The notes: generated by a model from the letters alone, not told the origin. Shown: positions 18,037 to 26,688, numbered from the stretch's first letter. The stretch: DNA of 49,584 nucleotides from Thermodesulfobacteriota bacterium (GCA_013154175.1 JAADCZ010000011.1:1-49584), one strand, 5' to 3'. Program-made: numbers and translations.

Positions 18037-18312
18037 CTAGTCGCCTTCTTCGGCCCTGCTCAACAGATCAGAGCTGAGTCTCTGGGAGATAGTTTCTGCC
18101 TGAATGGCGGACAGAATGACATGGTTGGAATCGGTGATTACGATGGACCTCGTTCTGCGGCCTTGGGTAGCGTCAATCAGCTTGCTGTTCTGCTTGGCCT
18201 CCTCCCGAAGGCGTTTCATCGGGGCTGAGGATGGGTTGACAATGGCAACTACCCTTTCTGCTACTACAGTATTTCCGAAACCAATATTTAGGAGTTTACA
18301 TTTACAGCTCAT
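18037..18312 (-). CDS. remA: RemA family protein (DUF370/YlzA)
   Basis: A 91-residue member of the RemA/DUF370 family. The diagnostic segments are [18 protein letters not shown] at the N-terminus, [23 protein letters not shown] and [16 protein letters not shown]. In Bacillus subtilis RemA is a DNA-binding activator of biofilm matrix genes; outside Firmicutes its role is not well known. The ATG at 18312 has a GGTAGGTG site just upstream and is preferred over the GTG two codons earlier. It lies between yicC and gmk, the usual neighbours. Confidence 0.88.
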   Translation of the reverse strand: MSCKCKLLNIGFGNTVVAERVVAIVNPSSAPMKRLREEAKQNSKLIDATQGRRTRSIVITDSNHVILSAIQAETISQRLSSDLLSRAEEGD

Positions 18313-18334
18313 ATTCACCTACCTCTGTCTTTGG

Positions 18335-18362
18335 GTTATGCATTTTTTGCGTTTTTTGACAA
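18335..18362 (-). promoter_or_regulatory. Candidate promoter for remA-gmk-rlmB-waaA
   Basis: Read on the minus strand, TTGTCA (18362-18357) and CATAAC (18340-18335) are spaced by 16 bp in the AT-rich 94-bp gap between yicC and remA. This gap is the longest in the block, so an internal promoter is plausible. The match is modest. Confidence 0.28.
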
Positions 18363-18406
18363 TTTCTTCAATTTTTTCAAAAAATTATATTAACTCGTTT
18401 TTTGCT

Positions 18407-19288
18407 CTATACAATATTTTGTAACTGCTCGCGTATCTTTTCAACCTCAGATTTTATTTCTACAACCAAGTGCGAGATTACAGAATCACACGATTTCGAC
18501 GTTATGGTGTTGACTTCCCTGAATATTTCCTGCAGGAGAAAGTCCAGCTTTCTACCTATCTGTTCGTCGATTTCGAGATACTTGTAAAATTGGCTTATAT
18601 GGCTTTTTAGTCTGACAAGCTCCTCGTTAATGTCAAGCCGATCCGCCAGGACTGCAGCCTCAACGATAAGCCTCTGTTCATCCAGCTGCATATCGGAAAG
18701 CCTGGAAAGAATCCTTTCCTTTAGCTTCTCCTGTTGAAGTGCCAGGTTTTCCTGGGCCCTGGCCTCAATCTGTGCGGCAAGCTCCTCTATGCGTTTTAGC
18801 CGGCTGCGTATGTCTCGCTCTGTGGCGGCCCCTTCCTTCCGGGCCATATCCAGGGCAGAGATTGTAAGCTCTTCGAGGGGTTCCTTCAACCTTTGCCATA
18901 AAGTATCTATGTCGATTTGTTCTTCCTTGGGAATTATAGCATCCCTGAGAAGCATGAGGAGCTCGGACATCTTCAGCCGATGTTCGATTCCCAGTGCATC
19001 TCCAAGCTCTGCAACTGCCTCCAGGTACCCCTTTGCTAGCCCAAGCTTTGGTTCGAAGGCTGCCGGGGCGTCCCCAAATGTTTCATAGTTGATGTAAAGA
19101 TCGACCCTGCCCCTGATGAATTTTTCCTTTAGATACCTGCGGATCCTATCCTCCAGACCGGACATTTCCCTGGGAGCCCTGAGATGCAAATCAAAGTATC
19201 TCGAATTGACGGATTTTAGCTCTAGGCTCAAGGTCCAGTCGGGGCCTGAGGCCTCCGCCTTGGCGTAAGTTGTCATGCTTCTAAGCAT
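18407..19288 (-). CDS. yicC: YicC family endoribonuclease
   Basis: A 293-residue YicC protein. It opens with the family signature MLRSMTTYAKAE, then LELKSVNSRYFDLHLRAP, and ends with the conserved DUF1732 region GRKLDFLLQEIFREVNTI, which contains acidic metal-binding residues. E. coli YicC is an endoribonuclease acting on small RNAs such as RyhB; the target here is unknown. It starts six bases after the DUF4416 stop. Confidence 0.93.
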   Translation of the reverse strand: MLRSMTTYAKAEASGPDWTLSLELKSVNSRYFDLHLRAPREMSGLEDRIRRYLKEKFIRGRVDLYINYETFGDAPAAFEPKLGLAKGYLEAVAELGDALGIEHRLKMSELLMLLRDAIIPKEEQIDIDTLWQRLKEPLEELTISALDMARKEGAATERDIRSRLKRIEELAAQIEARAQENLALQQEKLKERILSRLSDMQLDEQRLIVEAAVLADRLDINEELVRLKSHISQFYKYLEIDEQIGRKLDFLLQEIFREVNTITSKSCDSVISHLVVEIKSEVEKIREQLQNIV

Positions 19289-19294
19289 TATGGG

Positions 19295-19834
19295 TCAACC
19301 TCTCTGTGTTTTAATCAAGTCAAGATAGAGTCGTCTTGCCCTTGTCAAGAAATCAATTGCAATCTCAGACCTGTAATCTGGATAGGTCCAGTCAAGGAAT
19401 GAAAAGCCACCCTTTTGATAGATAAGGGTCAGATCTCCAAAGATTCCCTTGCCCAGATAAATCCTATGGGTGAAGTTTTTTGTGGTGGCAAGGACGAGCC
19501 TTTCGGCTGTGAGAATCCCTGGGTCTATATTAACCATCCTTGAGCCATTGACCATCCATTTTTCTTCAAGGGCCATGGCCTGATGTTTCATATCAGCTAG
19601 CGAATCTTGTGCCATTAATGTCTCAAATGCAAAAAAAGAGCGAAGTAACCCCTTGCCCATCTCCCTTTCGTAGTAGCTTGTCCAGGTGAAGGGTACAGGG
19701 CCGACCTCAAGGATTATGTTTCCAAAGGATGCCTCGGTGCTGGACTTTATTTCTGAAAGGCTCACCTGGGGAGAATAGATGACTCCGCAGATTACAAGGG
19801 CCTTTGGAGGGATTTTCAAATCTTTTTTGGCCAT
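19295..19834 (-). CDS. DUF4416 family protein
   Basis: A 179-residue cytosolic protein of unknown function that fits the DUF4416 family, found mainly in Desulfobacterota and related phyla. Recognisable segments are the N-terminal KALVICGVIYSP, the middle FTWTSYYEREMG, ANIDPG-like VNIDPGILTAERLVLATTKN and the C-terminal FLDWTYPDYRS. No catalytic motif is obvious. It sits between rfaE1 (8 bp) and yicC (6 bp), so it is co-transcribed with LPS and RNA genes. Confidence 0.82.
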   Translation of the reverse strand: MAKKDLKIPPKALVICGVIYSPQVSLSEIKSSTEASFGNIILEVGPVPFTWTSYYEREMGKGLLRSFFAFETLMAQDSLADMKHQAMALEEKWMVNGSRMVNIDPGILTAERLVLATTKNFTHRIYLGKGIFGDLTLIYQKGGFSFLDWTYPDYRSEIAIDFLTRARRLYLDLIKTQRG

Positions 19835-19842
19835 AGAAACCC

Positions 19843-20868
19843 TTATTTTTCAAGATGTTCCAGGGAAACGGTATCTATTGCGTCCTTGAGCTCGTTTCTG
19901 CTGACTGTTGCAGTGCCCACCTTGCCCACGACTATGCCTGCTGCAAGATTTGCCAAAAATGCGGCTTCGCAAGGTGTAAGGTCGCTGGCCAGCCCCAGGG
20001 CCATCAGGGAGATGACAGTATCACCTGCACCTGTAACGTCAAAGACCTCCCTGGCCATGGTGGGTATGGTAAAGAGCCCCTTGCCCTTTTGCCATAGGGC
20101 CATGCCTTCAGGCCCGCGTGTGATGAGTAAGATTTCCAGCTCCAGGGCCTCGGATATGGAAAGTGCAGCCTCTTCTATCTCTTTGTCTGAGTTTATGGGC
20201 ATGGAGGCCATGTCTTCTGCCTCCTTTTTGTTGGGCGTAAGCACCGTGGCGCCTTTGTAGAGGCTGGAATTTACGGGTTTTGGGTCGACAAGGGTTGGGA
20301 TGTTATTTTTCTTGGCAAATCCAACGATAAAATCCATCACTGGTTTGCAAATAACCCCCTTGTTGTAATCAGAGATTACGATGCAGTTACATTCCTGAAA
20401 GGCCTTGGCCAGTTTTTCCTTGAGGTTTTGAACCGTACTTTCAGAAATGGGGCCGTTTTTTTCCCTGTCCACTCGTACTACCTGCTGCCCTCTGGCCACG
20501 ATTCTGGTCTTTAGTGTGGTGGGTCTGGTGGCATCCTGCTCGAGGGCAGAGGTGTCTATGCCCTTTTCCTTGCAAATCTGGAAGATAGTCGCCCCAAAGG
20601 CATCGGTGCCAACGACCCCAGAAAGGACTGGAATGGCCTCGAGGCTCCTGAGGTTGTTCGCCACATTGGCAGCACCGCCAAGAAGGAAGGATTCCTTTTC
20701 CACCTCCACCACTGGAACAGGGGCCTCTGGAGATATCCGGCTCACCTCGCCCCAAACGAACTGATCGAGCATTACATCCCCAACCACCACTATCTTTTTG
20801 TGGCCAAAGGACTCCACTGCATCTATAAGCCGAGATTTTAGTTTATCTGGATGAGTCTTGGTTTCCAT
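19843..20868 (-). CDS. rfaE1: D-glycero-beta-D-manno-heptose-7-phosphate kinase (RfaE domain I)
   Basis: A 341-residue ribokinase-fold kinase that makes heptose 1,7-bisphosphate for LPS inner core. Motifs: VVVGDVMLDQF near the N-terminus, SRISPEAPVPVVEV, the substrate loop GGAANVANNLRSL and the catalytic DVTGAGDT near residue 280. It is only the kinase half of the E. coli HldE fusion; the adenylyltransferase half is not in the window. An in-frame ATG at 20892 would lengthen it by eight residues; neither start has a clear ribosome-binding site, and both overlap the preceding Trm112-like gene (26 or 50 bp), so coupling is likely. Confidence 0.92.
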   Translation of the reverse strand: METKTHPDKLKSRLIDAVESFGHKKIVVVGDVMLDQFVWGEVSRISPEAPVPVVEVEKESFLLGGAANVANNLRSLEAIPVLSGVVGTDAFGATIFQICKEKGIDTSALEQDATRPTTLKTRIVARGQQVVRVDREKNGPISESTVQNLKEKLAKAFQECNCIVISDYNKGVICKPVMDFIVGFAKKNNIPTLVDPKPVNSSLYKGATVLTPNKKEAEDMASMPINSDKEIEEAALSISEALELEILLITRGPEGMALWQKGKGLFTIPTMAREVFDVTGAGDTVISLMALGLASDLTPCEAAFLANLAAGIVVGKVGTATVSRNELKDAIDTVSLEHLEK

Positions 20869-21046
20869 ATTGTTCAACTGGAATCGCTTCATCTATGAGC
20901 ATGACGGGGATTCCCTCTCTGATCTCATACACGAGTCGACATGTGTGACAGATGAGTGCTTCTGCATCTTCACTGAGTTCCACTGGACCTTTGCACTTTG
21001 GGCAGGCCAGTACCTGAAGAAGCTCTCTACTTATGGAAGCCGACAT
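20843..21046 (-). CDS. Trm112 family zinc-ribbon protein
   Basis: A 67-residue protein of the Trm112/YcaR family. It begins ELLQVLACPKCKGP, has a second cysteine pair CHTC, and ends in the family hallmark REGIPVMLIDEA. Eukaryotic and archaeal Trm112 activates several methyltransferases; in bacteria such proteins often stand next to LPS genes such as lpxK and kdsB, which fits this locus. The ATG at 21046 has a GGGGGA site. Its end overlaps rfaE1. Confidence 0.86.
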   Translation of the reverse strand: MSASISRELLQVLACPKCKGPVELSEDAEALICHTCRLVYEIREGIPVMLIDEAIPVEQYGNQDSSR

Positions 21047-21080
21047 AGATTCCCCCTAGCAAAATTTTGGTGAAGCTAAT

Positions 21081-22145
21081 CTATTTGAAGAAACGGGTCT
21101 TGCAAAGTTCTTTGACGGCATTGAAGGCCTCCTGTGCACCTACGGCCTTCATGCAAGAGTTGTGGCTGCAGTTTCTCTTGAAACATGGGCTGCAGTCAAG
21201 CTTTTTCCGCAGGACTATGTGGCCCCTTCCAAAGGGCCCGGTTCTCCAGGGGGCCGTTGGGCCAAATATGGCCACAATAGGAAGACCCGTTGCGGCAGCC
21301 AGGTGCATTGGCCCGGTGTCGGTTGAAACACCAGTGACTGCCATGGTGAAAAGGGCAGAAAGGGTCTTGAGACTCGTGCGCCCAGTGATGTTTCGAGCAC
21401 GTCCCCCTGAAAGGCGTTCAATTTCCTGGCCAAGGTGGTTGTCGCCCGAAGCACCTACGATGACACTCTCCAGGCCTAGCTCCTTATGGATGAGGGTGGC
21501 CACCTGGGCAAAGGAGGCATTGACCCACCGTTTCGTGGGCCATACCGTGCCTGGTATGAGTACGACGAACCGCTCTGGTTTTATGCCCAAAGAATCGAGG
21601 AGTTGCCTTGCCTCATTTTTGTCTTTCTCAGTCAGTGGCACCAGGAATTTCGGCTCCACCTCTGCTGCACCCACTGCCCTTGCCAGATCGAGGTATCGCA
21701 AAACTGCATGTCTGTCTGGGTTGTAGGGCGGGATTTTTTTGTTGAGAAACAGATGGCTGAATTCCCTAGCCTTGTCGAATCCGGCCCTGGTCTTGGCACC
21801 GGATAAGAGGGCAATGATGCCGCTTTTGAAAAGCCCCTGAAAGTCCACTGCCAAGTCGTAGTTTCTTGAGCTGAGCTTCTGTCTAAGACCAGCAAGTTCC
21901 TGGGCAAGTCTTGGCCAGGACAGAGGGCTTTTGGCAAGTCTTCCAAGCCTGCGCCTGGGATAGACAAAGACCCTTTCTATCAGGGGGTGGCCTTCGAGCA
22001 GAGACGCTCCCACCTCGCCGGTAATCCAGTCGATGGAGCATTGGGGCCAGCTTTGCTTGAATGCATGGAGCACCGGAAGGGTTTGAACGATATCCCCCAG
22101 GGCACTCAGCTTGATTATTAGTAATCTGGAAGGTTGCCTTGACAT
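21081..22145 (-). CDS. waaC: Lipopolysaccharide heptosyltransferase I (GT9)
   Basis: A 354-residue ADP-heptose glycosyltransferase of family GT9. The N-terminal LLIIKLSALGDIVQTLPVL motif with its catalytic aspartate and the C-terminal STDTGPMHLAAATGLPIVAI (nucleotide-sugar site) are typical; the tail has a cysteine cluster CSPCFKRNC. The KLSALGD form of the first motif favours heptosyltransferase I over II. It overlaps gmhB by 28 bp. Specificity is inferred from the motif and the presence of a separate WaaF-like gene. Confidence 0.88.
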   Translation of the reverse strand: MSRQPSRLLIIKLSALGDIVQTLPVLHAFKQSWPQCSIDWITGEVGASLLEGHPLIERVFVYPRRRLGRLAKSPLSWPRLAQELAGLRQKLSSRNYDLAVDFQGLFKSGIIALLSGAKTRAGFDKAREFSHLFLNKKIPPYNPDRHAVLRYLDLARAVGAAEVEPKFLVPLTEKDKNEARQLLDSLGIKPERFVVLIPGTVWPTKRWVNASFAQVATLIHKELGLESVIVGASGDNHLGQEIERLSGGRARNITGRTSLKTLSALFTMAVTGVSTDTGPMHLAAATGLPIVAIFGPTAPWRTGPFGRGHIVLRKKLDCSPCFKRNCSHNSCMKAVGAQEAFNAVKELCKTRFFK

Positions 22146-22723
22146 TTGTCAACAATCCACTGGCAGGCTTCCCCGAGGTTCTGGGCAATGAGTGCAGTTC
22201 TCCCCTTGGCCTCTTCTGTCATCTTATCGAGGGTGCCTCTGCCATAGCCCGTTAGCACAAGGATCGATTTCAATCCCGCTCTCCAGCCCGTCTCAAGATC
22301 CCTTAAGCTGTCTCCCACCATAAAGGAGCCCTTGGTGTCGATGGAAAGCTCTTTAGTTGCCTTATCAATCATGCCTGTTTCTGGTTTTCTGCATGAACAG
22401 TTGCGTCTGTAGGGTGGTTCACCCTCGTCTGGATGGTGGGGGCAGTAATACCAAGCATCGATGTGTGCCCCCTTTTGCGCCAGCATGCGCCCTATCTCTC
22501 TGTGTGTTTCTTCTACAAAAGCCCTGTCGAAAAAACCCCGTGCAATCCCCGACTGGTTGGTCACCACAATGACCTTGAAGCCGGCCCTGTTTAGGAGGGA
22601 AATACCATCTGCCGCTCCTTCCATGAGCCTTATGTCTTCAAGCCTGCTCAGGTATGAAACCTCTTTGATTATGGTTCCATCCCTGTCCAGAAAGACTGCC
22701 TTGTTTAACGGGGTCATCGTCAC
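22118..22723 (-). CDS. gmhB: D-glycero-beta-D-manno-heptose 1,7-bisphosphate 7-phosphatase
   Basis: A 201-residue HAD-family phosphatase. The nucleophile motif DRDGT is at residues 13-17, VVTNQSGIARG follows, and the zinc loop CPHHPDEGEPPYRRNCSC matches GmhB enzymes. KPETGM and VGDSLRDLETG complete the HAD site. It acts right after the RfaE1 kinase of this cluster. A GTG at 22723 overlapping the waaF stop (GTGA) has a GAGGA site 9 bp upstream; an ATG two codons later is the alternative start. Confidence 0.92.
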   Translation of the reverse strand: MTMTPLNKAVFLDRDGTIIKEVSYLSRLEDIRLMEGAADGISLLNRAGFKVIVVTNQSGIARGFFDRAFVEETHREIGRMLAQKGAHIDAWYYCPHHPDEGEPPYRRNCSCRKPETGMIDKATKELSIDTKGSFMVGDSLRDLETGWRAGLKSILVLTGYGRGTLDKMTEEAKGRTALIAQNLGEACQWIVDKCQGNLPDY

Positions 22724-23760
22724 GACAGCAGTTCCTCACACGCCTCCAAGACTTCTTCGACTGTGATGCCGAGCATGCAGATGAAATCCTTGTTGCACTC
22801 CCTGCTCATACACGGAGAGCATGGTAGTTCATGCTTAATAATCTTTGCCTTTGGGCTCCAGGGGCCTGTGGCTACATGGTTGGTGGAGCCAAACAGGGCG
22901 ACCAGAGGGATGGAACATGCTGCAGCCACATGCATCAGCCCCGAGTCGTTGGTAACCATGAGGGACAGACATGAAATGACGCTAATGGCCTCATGCAGCG
23001 TTGTCTTGCCACACAGGTTTATGCCCTTTTCGCCAATTGGCTTACATATCATGGAGCCTGTGGGCTCGTCCTGCTCTGTGCCAAAGACGACGACCGTGGC
23101 ATCCTTGAAGGTCTCAACGATGGATGAGGCCAGTTGTCTGTACTTTTCCCCGGGCCAGCACTTTGCAGGGCCATATGCCGCACCTGGATTTATGCCAATC
23201 AGCCTGTCCTTTCCATTCCACCCCTGGGCAGTCAAGATCTCCCGGGCCCTTTCGAGGTGAGAGTCTGGAATGCTCAATTTGATGGAGAGGTCAGGCTTCC
23301 AGTGATTGGCGTCCTTGGCGAAGAGTTTTTCTATAAGGTTTAAATAGTAGTAAACGTGATGACGTTGGTTCTTGTCCTTTGGTACGGGAATGGCCTTTGT
23401 AAGGATGACAGAGCGAAAGTCTGTATTGTACCCGTATATTTTGGGGATTCTCGCCAGTTTGAATACAAGGGCGGATTCAAAGGAGTTTGGCAGTGCAATT
23501 GCGACTTCGTACCCCTCCCCTCTTATCATCTTTGCCGCCTCTGTGATTCTACCAAGGGGAGTCAGGCCCCGCGGGGGTCTGTATGGGATGACGCGATTGA
23601 CATAGGGCCAATATTCATAGACCGGTGCAGACCAGTTTATGGCCAAAACATCAATCTGGGCCTCTGGCAAGAGACTCTTCAGGCCTGCAAGGGCGGGCAG
23701 CGTCATTACTGCGTCCCCTATCCAATTTGTTCCTCTGATTATTAGCTTTGTTGGCTCCAA
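22720..23760 (-). CDS. waaF: Lipopolysaccharide heptosyltransferase II (GT9)
   Basis: A 346-residue GT9 enzyme that adds the second heptose of the LPS inner core. The N-terminal IIRGTNWIGDAVMTLPAL motif is characteristic of WaaF, INPGAAYGPAKCWP is the central loop, and VTNDSGLMHVAAACSIPLVA the sugar-nucleotide site. The C-terminal CSPCMSREC pair resembles that of waaC. The start codon is TTG with an AGGA site. It is the first gene of the minus-strand LPS block and is divergent from a small gene. Confidence 0.91.
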   Translation of the reverse strand: MEPTKLIIRGTNWIGDAVMTLPALAGLKSLLPEAQIDVLAINWSAPVYEYWPYVNRVIPYRPPRGLTPLGRITEAAKMIRGEGYEVAIALPNSFESALVFKLARIPKIYGYNTDFRSVILTKAIPVPKDKNQRHHVYYYLNLIEKLFAKDANHWKPDLSIKLSIPDSHLERAREILTAQGWNGKDRLIGINPGAAYGPAKCWPGEKYRQLASSIVETFKDATVVVFGTEQDEPTGSMICKPIGEKGINLCGKTTLHEAISVISCLSLMVTNDSGLMHVAAACSIPLVALFGSTNHVATGPWSPKAKIIKHELPCSPCMSRECNKDFICMLGITVEEVLEACEELLS

Positions 23761-23790
23761 TGGAGTTCCTGTCTGGCAAGCGATAAAAGA

Positions 23791-23796
23791 ATTATA
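23791..23796 (-). promoter_or_regulatory. Perfect TATAAT -10 element ahead of the waaF operon
   Basis: On the minus strand the hexamer TATAAT lies about 30 bp before the waaF TTG start, which would give a leader of about 24 bases. No good -35 box is found 16-18 bp upstream, so the element may depend on other features. It is the most likely promoter for the waaF-to-yicC block. Confidence 0.3.
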
Positions 23797-23860
23797 TACA
23801 ATTAAGCCACCGATTTTTGGCCTTAGTTTTTAAAAAGAAAAGTACAAGTTGGCAACTAGA

Positions 23861-24058
23861 ATGGGAAAAAGTAAAAACGACAACAAAAAAACGGAGCAAG
23901 GGGAGCAGGAGCTGGAGTTGCTTCAGATTCATGTGCGTGCGGACCTCTACCGGGCGTTTCGCAGATGTGTCTGGATGATGGTTTACGAAACAGGCCTGCC
24001 CATAGTAGAGGTCCACAACAGGCTTATAGAGGATCTTCTGAAAAAGAATGGTTGTTGA
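23861..24058 (+). CDS. Small protein of unknown function, possibly ribbon-helix-helix-like
   Basis: A 65-residue protein I do not recognise. The N-terminal 18 residues are charged and disordered-looking (GKSKNDNKKTEQGEQ). They are followed by a short strand-like stretch LLQIHVRADLYRAFRR and two predicted helices ending VEVHNRLIEDLLKKNGC. A polar strand and two helices of this length fit a ribbon-helix-helix DNA-binding fold, but the match is weak. The ATG at 23861 lacks an obvious ribosome-binding site. It is divergent from waaF and converges on the next gene with a 26-bp gap. Confidence 0.5.
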   Translation: MGKSKNDNKKTEQGEQELELLQIHVRADLYRAFRRCVWMMVYETGLPIVEVHNRLIEDLLKKNGC

Positions 24059-24084
24059 CGGGGTTAATTGGCTTGATCCCGCTG

Positions 24085-24777
24085 TTAATCAAAGATTTCC
24101 AGTTCCTTGTTGATCTTGTCCACCAGGTTCATGTCGAAAAGAGCAATGGTAGGCAGGAACCACGAGATGTTGAAACGGGGGTCTCCGTCCTTGTTCTTTC
24201 CAAAGAATGCCAGAGAGATTCTGCCAAAACCGGTTTCCTTCTCTATCTTCTTTGCATCTTTCAGGAATTTTTTGGCCCATGAAGGAAGTTTGTTGTATGG
24301 AACGGGCTTTCCTTCCTGGCCCCTCTGCCTTCTAAGTTCAGCAGCAGAACCAAGGCTTCTAAGGGCTTCTATGACTCTGTGGCACTTCCTTTTCTTCAAG
24401 AAGGCGAGCAGAATGGTGCCTGCTGGAAGCCTCAAGATTTCAATGTTTTCCTTGCCCTCTCTCAACTCGACGACCAGGTGTGCAATACCCTCCATCATTT
24501 CTATATGGGCATAGACCTTTTTGTTCTTGGGAAGGGAGTCAAGAAGTTCCATGACTTCAAAGGTGCTCTCTCCGTCCTTGTAGGAATCCCCTGCCTTTTT
24601 CTTGTCTTTTACAGCGGTAAAATAGGTCTGTTTTCCATCCTTCCTGCCAAAGATGAGGTCAAAACCCCACTTTTTAAGGGAAGATAGGCTGAATTCCCTT
24701 TCCTTCTCCGGCTGACCAAGGGTCTCGAATACCAGGGTATTGTTAACCTGAATTTCCCTCAACTCTTTTATTTTCAT
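24085..24777 (-). CDS. Hypothetical protein, unrecognised
   Basis: A 230-residue soluble, lysine-rich protein with no signal peptide or membrane helix and no catalytic motif I can name. It begins MKIKELREIQVNN and has an alpha/beta-looking centre (KVYAHIEMMEGIAHLVVEL, ENIEILRLPAGTILLAFLKK). A basic helix rich in arginine follows near residues 135-155 and the end is aromatic. The start is well supported by an AAAGGAGG site seven bases before the ATG. It is divergently oriented from hdeD, sharing a 289-bp AT-rich region, and so could be regulated together with the stress genes. Coding is secure because of base composition and the ribosome-binding site; function is unknown. Confidence 0.72.
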   Translation of the reverse strand: MKIKELREIQVNNTLVFETLGQPEKEREFSLSSLKKWGFDLIFGRKDGKQTYFTAVKDKKKAGDSYKDGESTFEVMELLDSLPKNKKVYAHIEMMEGIAHLVVELREGKENIEILRLPAGTILLAFLKKRKCHRVIEALRSLGSAAELRRQRGQEGKPVPYNKLPSWAKKFLKDAKKIEKETGFGRISLAFFGKNKDGDPRFNISWFLPTIALFDMNLVDKINKELEIFD

Positions 24778-25066
24778 CCTTTGCCTCCTTTGTTTTTTGG
24801 TTGAGCATTAAACATTAACCATCTGCAGCATCAAATCCAGAAAAAATCATCAAAAAATAACTATTTTTATAGGGGATGTATGGTCATTGACATGAAAATT
24901 TAATTTTTAACGACCTAAATTTTTTGAAAATACTTTCTTGACTTTTCTGAATCCGAACCAATTTTTTCAATTACACCACATGCTCACATTTTTGTTAATC
25001 CCTAGGGGAGGTTCTTTACAAAAAAGGCATAATCAGAATTAAAATATAAAAGGAGGAAGAAAGATC
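24778..25066. other. AT-rich divergent regulatory region between the hypothetical gene and hdeD
   Basis: This 289-bp stretch has no gene. It is markedly AT-rich and contains a perfect 7-bp inverted repeat (AAAAATA at 24853-24859, TATTTTT at 24862-24868), a consensus -35 hexamer TTGACA at 24887-24892 without a convincing -10, and a TTTACA box at 25015-25020 followed 17 bp later by AT-rich sequence that could serve as the hdeD promoter. The hdeD ribosome-binding site AGGAGGA is at its end. Exact promoters cannot be fixed. Confidence 0.4.
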
Positions 25067-25696
25067 ATGGCAGATACTATGTCGAAGGTCAAATTTGAAT
25101 GGGGAGATGTCAAAAAGAATTGGAAATGGCATCTTCTCTTGGGATTTTTTTTCGTAATTACAGGAACCATCGGGTTGGTATTGACGCCCATAGCCACCCT
25201 TTCTAGCGTTCTGCTCTTTGCAGCTTTCATGATGGCTGGTGGTGTTTTACAGCTTGCAGAGGCAGTTGGCGCAACAAAGGGATGGAAGAGCAGACTCCTT
25301 AATATTATTGCCGGGCTGGTGTATATTGCAGGTGGAGTCGTCTGTGCCATGAATCCAGTGGCGGCATCTCTGGCTCTGACCGTTATATTGGCAGTAGCTA
25401 TATTTATTATTGGAGTTTTTAGGGTTGTTGTCGCCTTTCAGCACAGGCAAGAGCTTCGCGATTGGGGCATCGTTCTGATAAGTGGTTTGGCATCCATTGC
25501 CATTGCCGTACTGATTGCCATCTCATGGCCCTATTCAGCACTTTGGACACTTGGAATCTTTATTTCCGTCGACCTCATCTTCAATGGATGGAGCCATATC
25601 GTAATTGCCCTGGCAGCAAGGAAGAGCCTTGAGGAGAGTGAAAAGGAAAAGGAGACACCTTCCGGACAGGAAGTTGCTGGTTCGGCTTCTGCCTAA
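25067..25696 (+). CDS. hdeD: HdeD family acid-resistance membrane protein (DUF308)
   Basis: A 209-residue membrane protein with six predicted helices arranged as three helix pairs, the hallmark of HdeD. Repeated patterns such as FFVITGTIGLVLTP, IIAGLVYIAGGVVCAMNP and LISGLASIAIAVLIAISWP mark each unit. E. coli HdeD contributes to acid resistance at high cell density; the mechanism is unknown. A charged tail (about residues 188-209) follows the last helix. The ribosome-binding site AGGAGGA is strong. It is followed after 56 bp by a yfdX-family gene and probably shares its terminator. Confidence 0.88.
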   Translation: MADTMSKVKFEWGDVKKNWKWHLLLGFFFVITGTIGLVLTPIATLSSVLLFAAFMMAGGVLQLAEAVGATKGWKSRLLNIIAGLVYIAGGVVCAMNPVAASLALTVILAVAIFIIGVFRVVVAFQHRQELRDWGIVLISGLASIAIAVLIAISWPYSALWTLGIFISVDLIFNGWSHIVIALAARKSLEESEKEKETPSGQEVAGSASA

Positions 25697-25752
25697 GCGA
25701 GTTTGTAGCAATATATAGCCAAAAACAAAGAAACCTAAAGGAGGAATTTGTT

Positions 25753-26688
25753 ATGTTCTATGTGAAAGGTGCAAAAGCAGCAATTGCCACTCTAGTCATG
25801 ACACTTAGCTTGCTACTGTTCCTGACACCTGTAAACGGTGTTGCCCTTGCCAAGGAGGCTGGTTCCCAGGCTAATAAAAGTGGCATGAAGACGTCAGCAG
25901 AGGTGTCAAAGGGTGCTGTAGAGAAGGAAAAGAAGAAGGCCGAAGACATCAAGAAGGAACTGAACAAGAAGGCCGTCGAGGCAGTTGCCAACACCTACAA
26001 GGTCTTGGAGCTGCTCAATCAGAACAAGTCCAAAGAGGCCCTCGATCTTCTGAAAAATGTCATTGGCGAGCTGGAAGTGGTACTTGCTGCCAATAAAGAG
26101 GTGGCTCTGGTGCCCATCAACACCTACACAGTGGTCGTTGATACCGAAATGGACGCCAAGCAGATTGCAGCTGCCCTAAAGGATGTGAAAAGGCTTCTCA
26201 ATGAGGGCGATGTCCAGGCAGCAAGAAGGCTGCTCAACACCCTTCAGAGTGAGATTGACATTGTTACAGAGAACCTGCCCCTTGCCACCTACCCAGATGC
26301 TATGAAGCTTGCTTCCAAGTACATTGTTGATGGCAAGATTGAGCAGGCAAAAAGTGTCATCTCCATTGCACTCAATTCCATGGTGGTCAAGACCATCGTT
26401 ATCCCATTGCCACTTGTAAGGGCTTCAGACCTGATTGCTGAGGCATCCAAGGTTGCCAAGAAAGACAAGGAGCAGGCTCTCAAGTACCTCGACGAGGCAG
26501 AGAAACAGCTCAACATTGCCAAGATTCTTGGTTACGGCAAGGGAGATCCTGAAGTCTACAAGGATTTCGAAAAGAGGATAGAGGCCATCAAGAAGGAGAT
26601 AAAGGGCAAGAACAAGGCTGAAAAGATGTTCGAAGAGATCCTCCAGAAACTCAAGGAGTTCAAAAAGAAGCTGGCAGCATCCCATTAA
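25753..26688 (+). CDS. YfdX family periplasmic protein
   Basis: A 311-residue exported protein of the YfdX family. A signal peptide is visible (residues 1 to about 33, hydrophobic core LVMTLSLLLFLTPVNGVALA). The mature part is almost wholly helical: a lysine/glutamate-rich coiled-coil region (about 50-75), then the YfdX core of antiparallel helices with ALDLLKNVIGELEVVLAA and DVQAARRLLNTL. A second charged helix lies at the C-terminus (KRIEAIKKEIKGKNKAEK). In enterobacteria yfdX belongs to the EvgA acid and drug-resistance regulon, which matches its pairing with hdeD. It ends 25 bp before a strong terminator. Confidence 0.85.
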   Translation: MFYVKGAKAAIATLVMTLSLLLFLTPVNGVALAKEAGSQANKSGMKTSAEVSKGAVEKEKKKAEDIKKELNKKAVEAVANTYKVLELLNQNKSKEALDLLKNVIGELEVVLAANKEVALVPINTYTVVVDTEMDAKQIAAALKDVKRLLNEGDVQAARRLLNTLQSEIDIVTENLPLATYPDAMKLASKYIVDGKIEQAKSVISIALNSMVVKTIVIPLPLVRASDLIAEASKVAKKDKEQALKYLDEAEKQLNIAKILGYGKGDPEVYKDFEKRIEAIKKEIKGKNKAEKMFEEILQKLKEFKKKLAASH

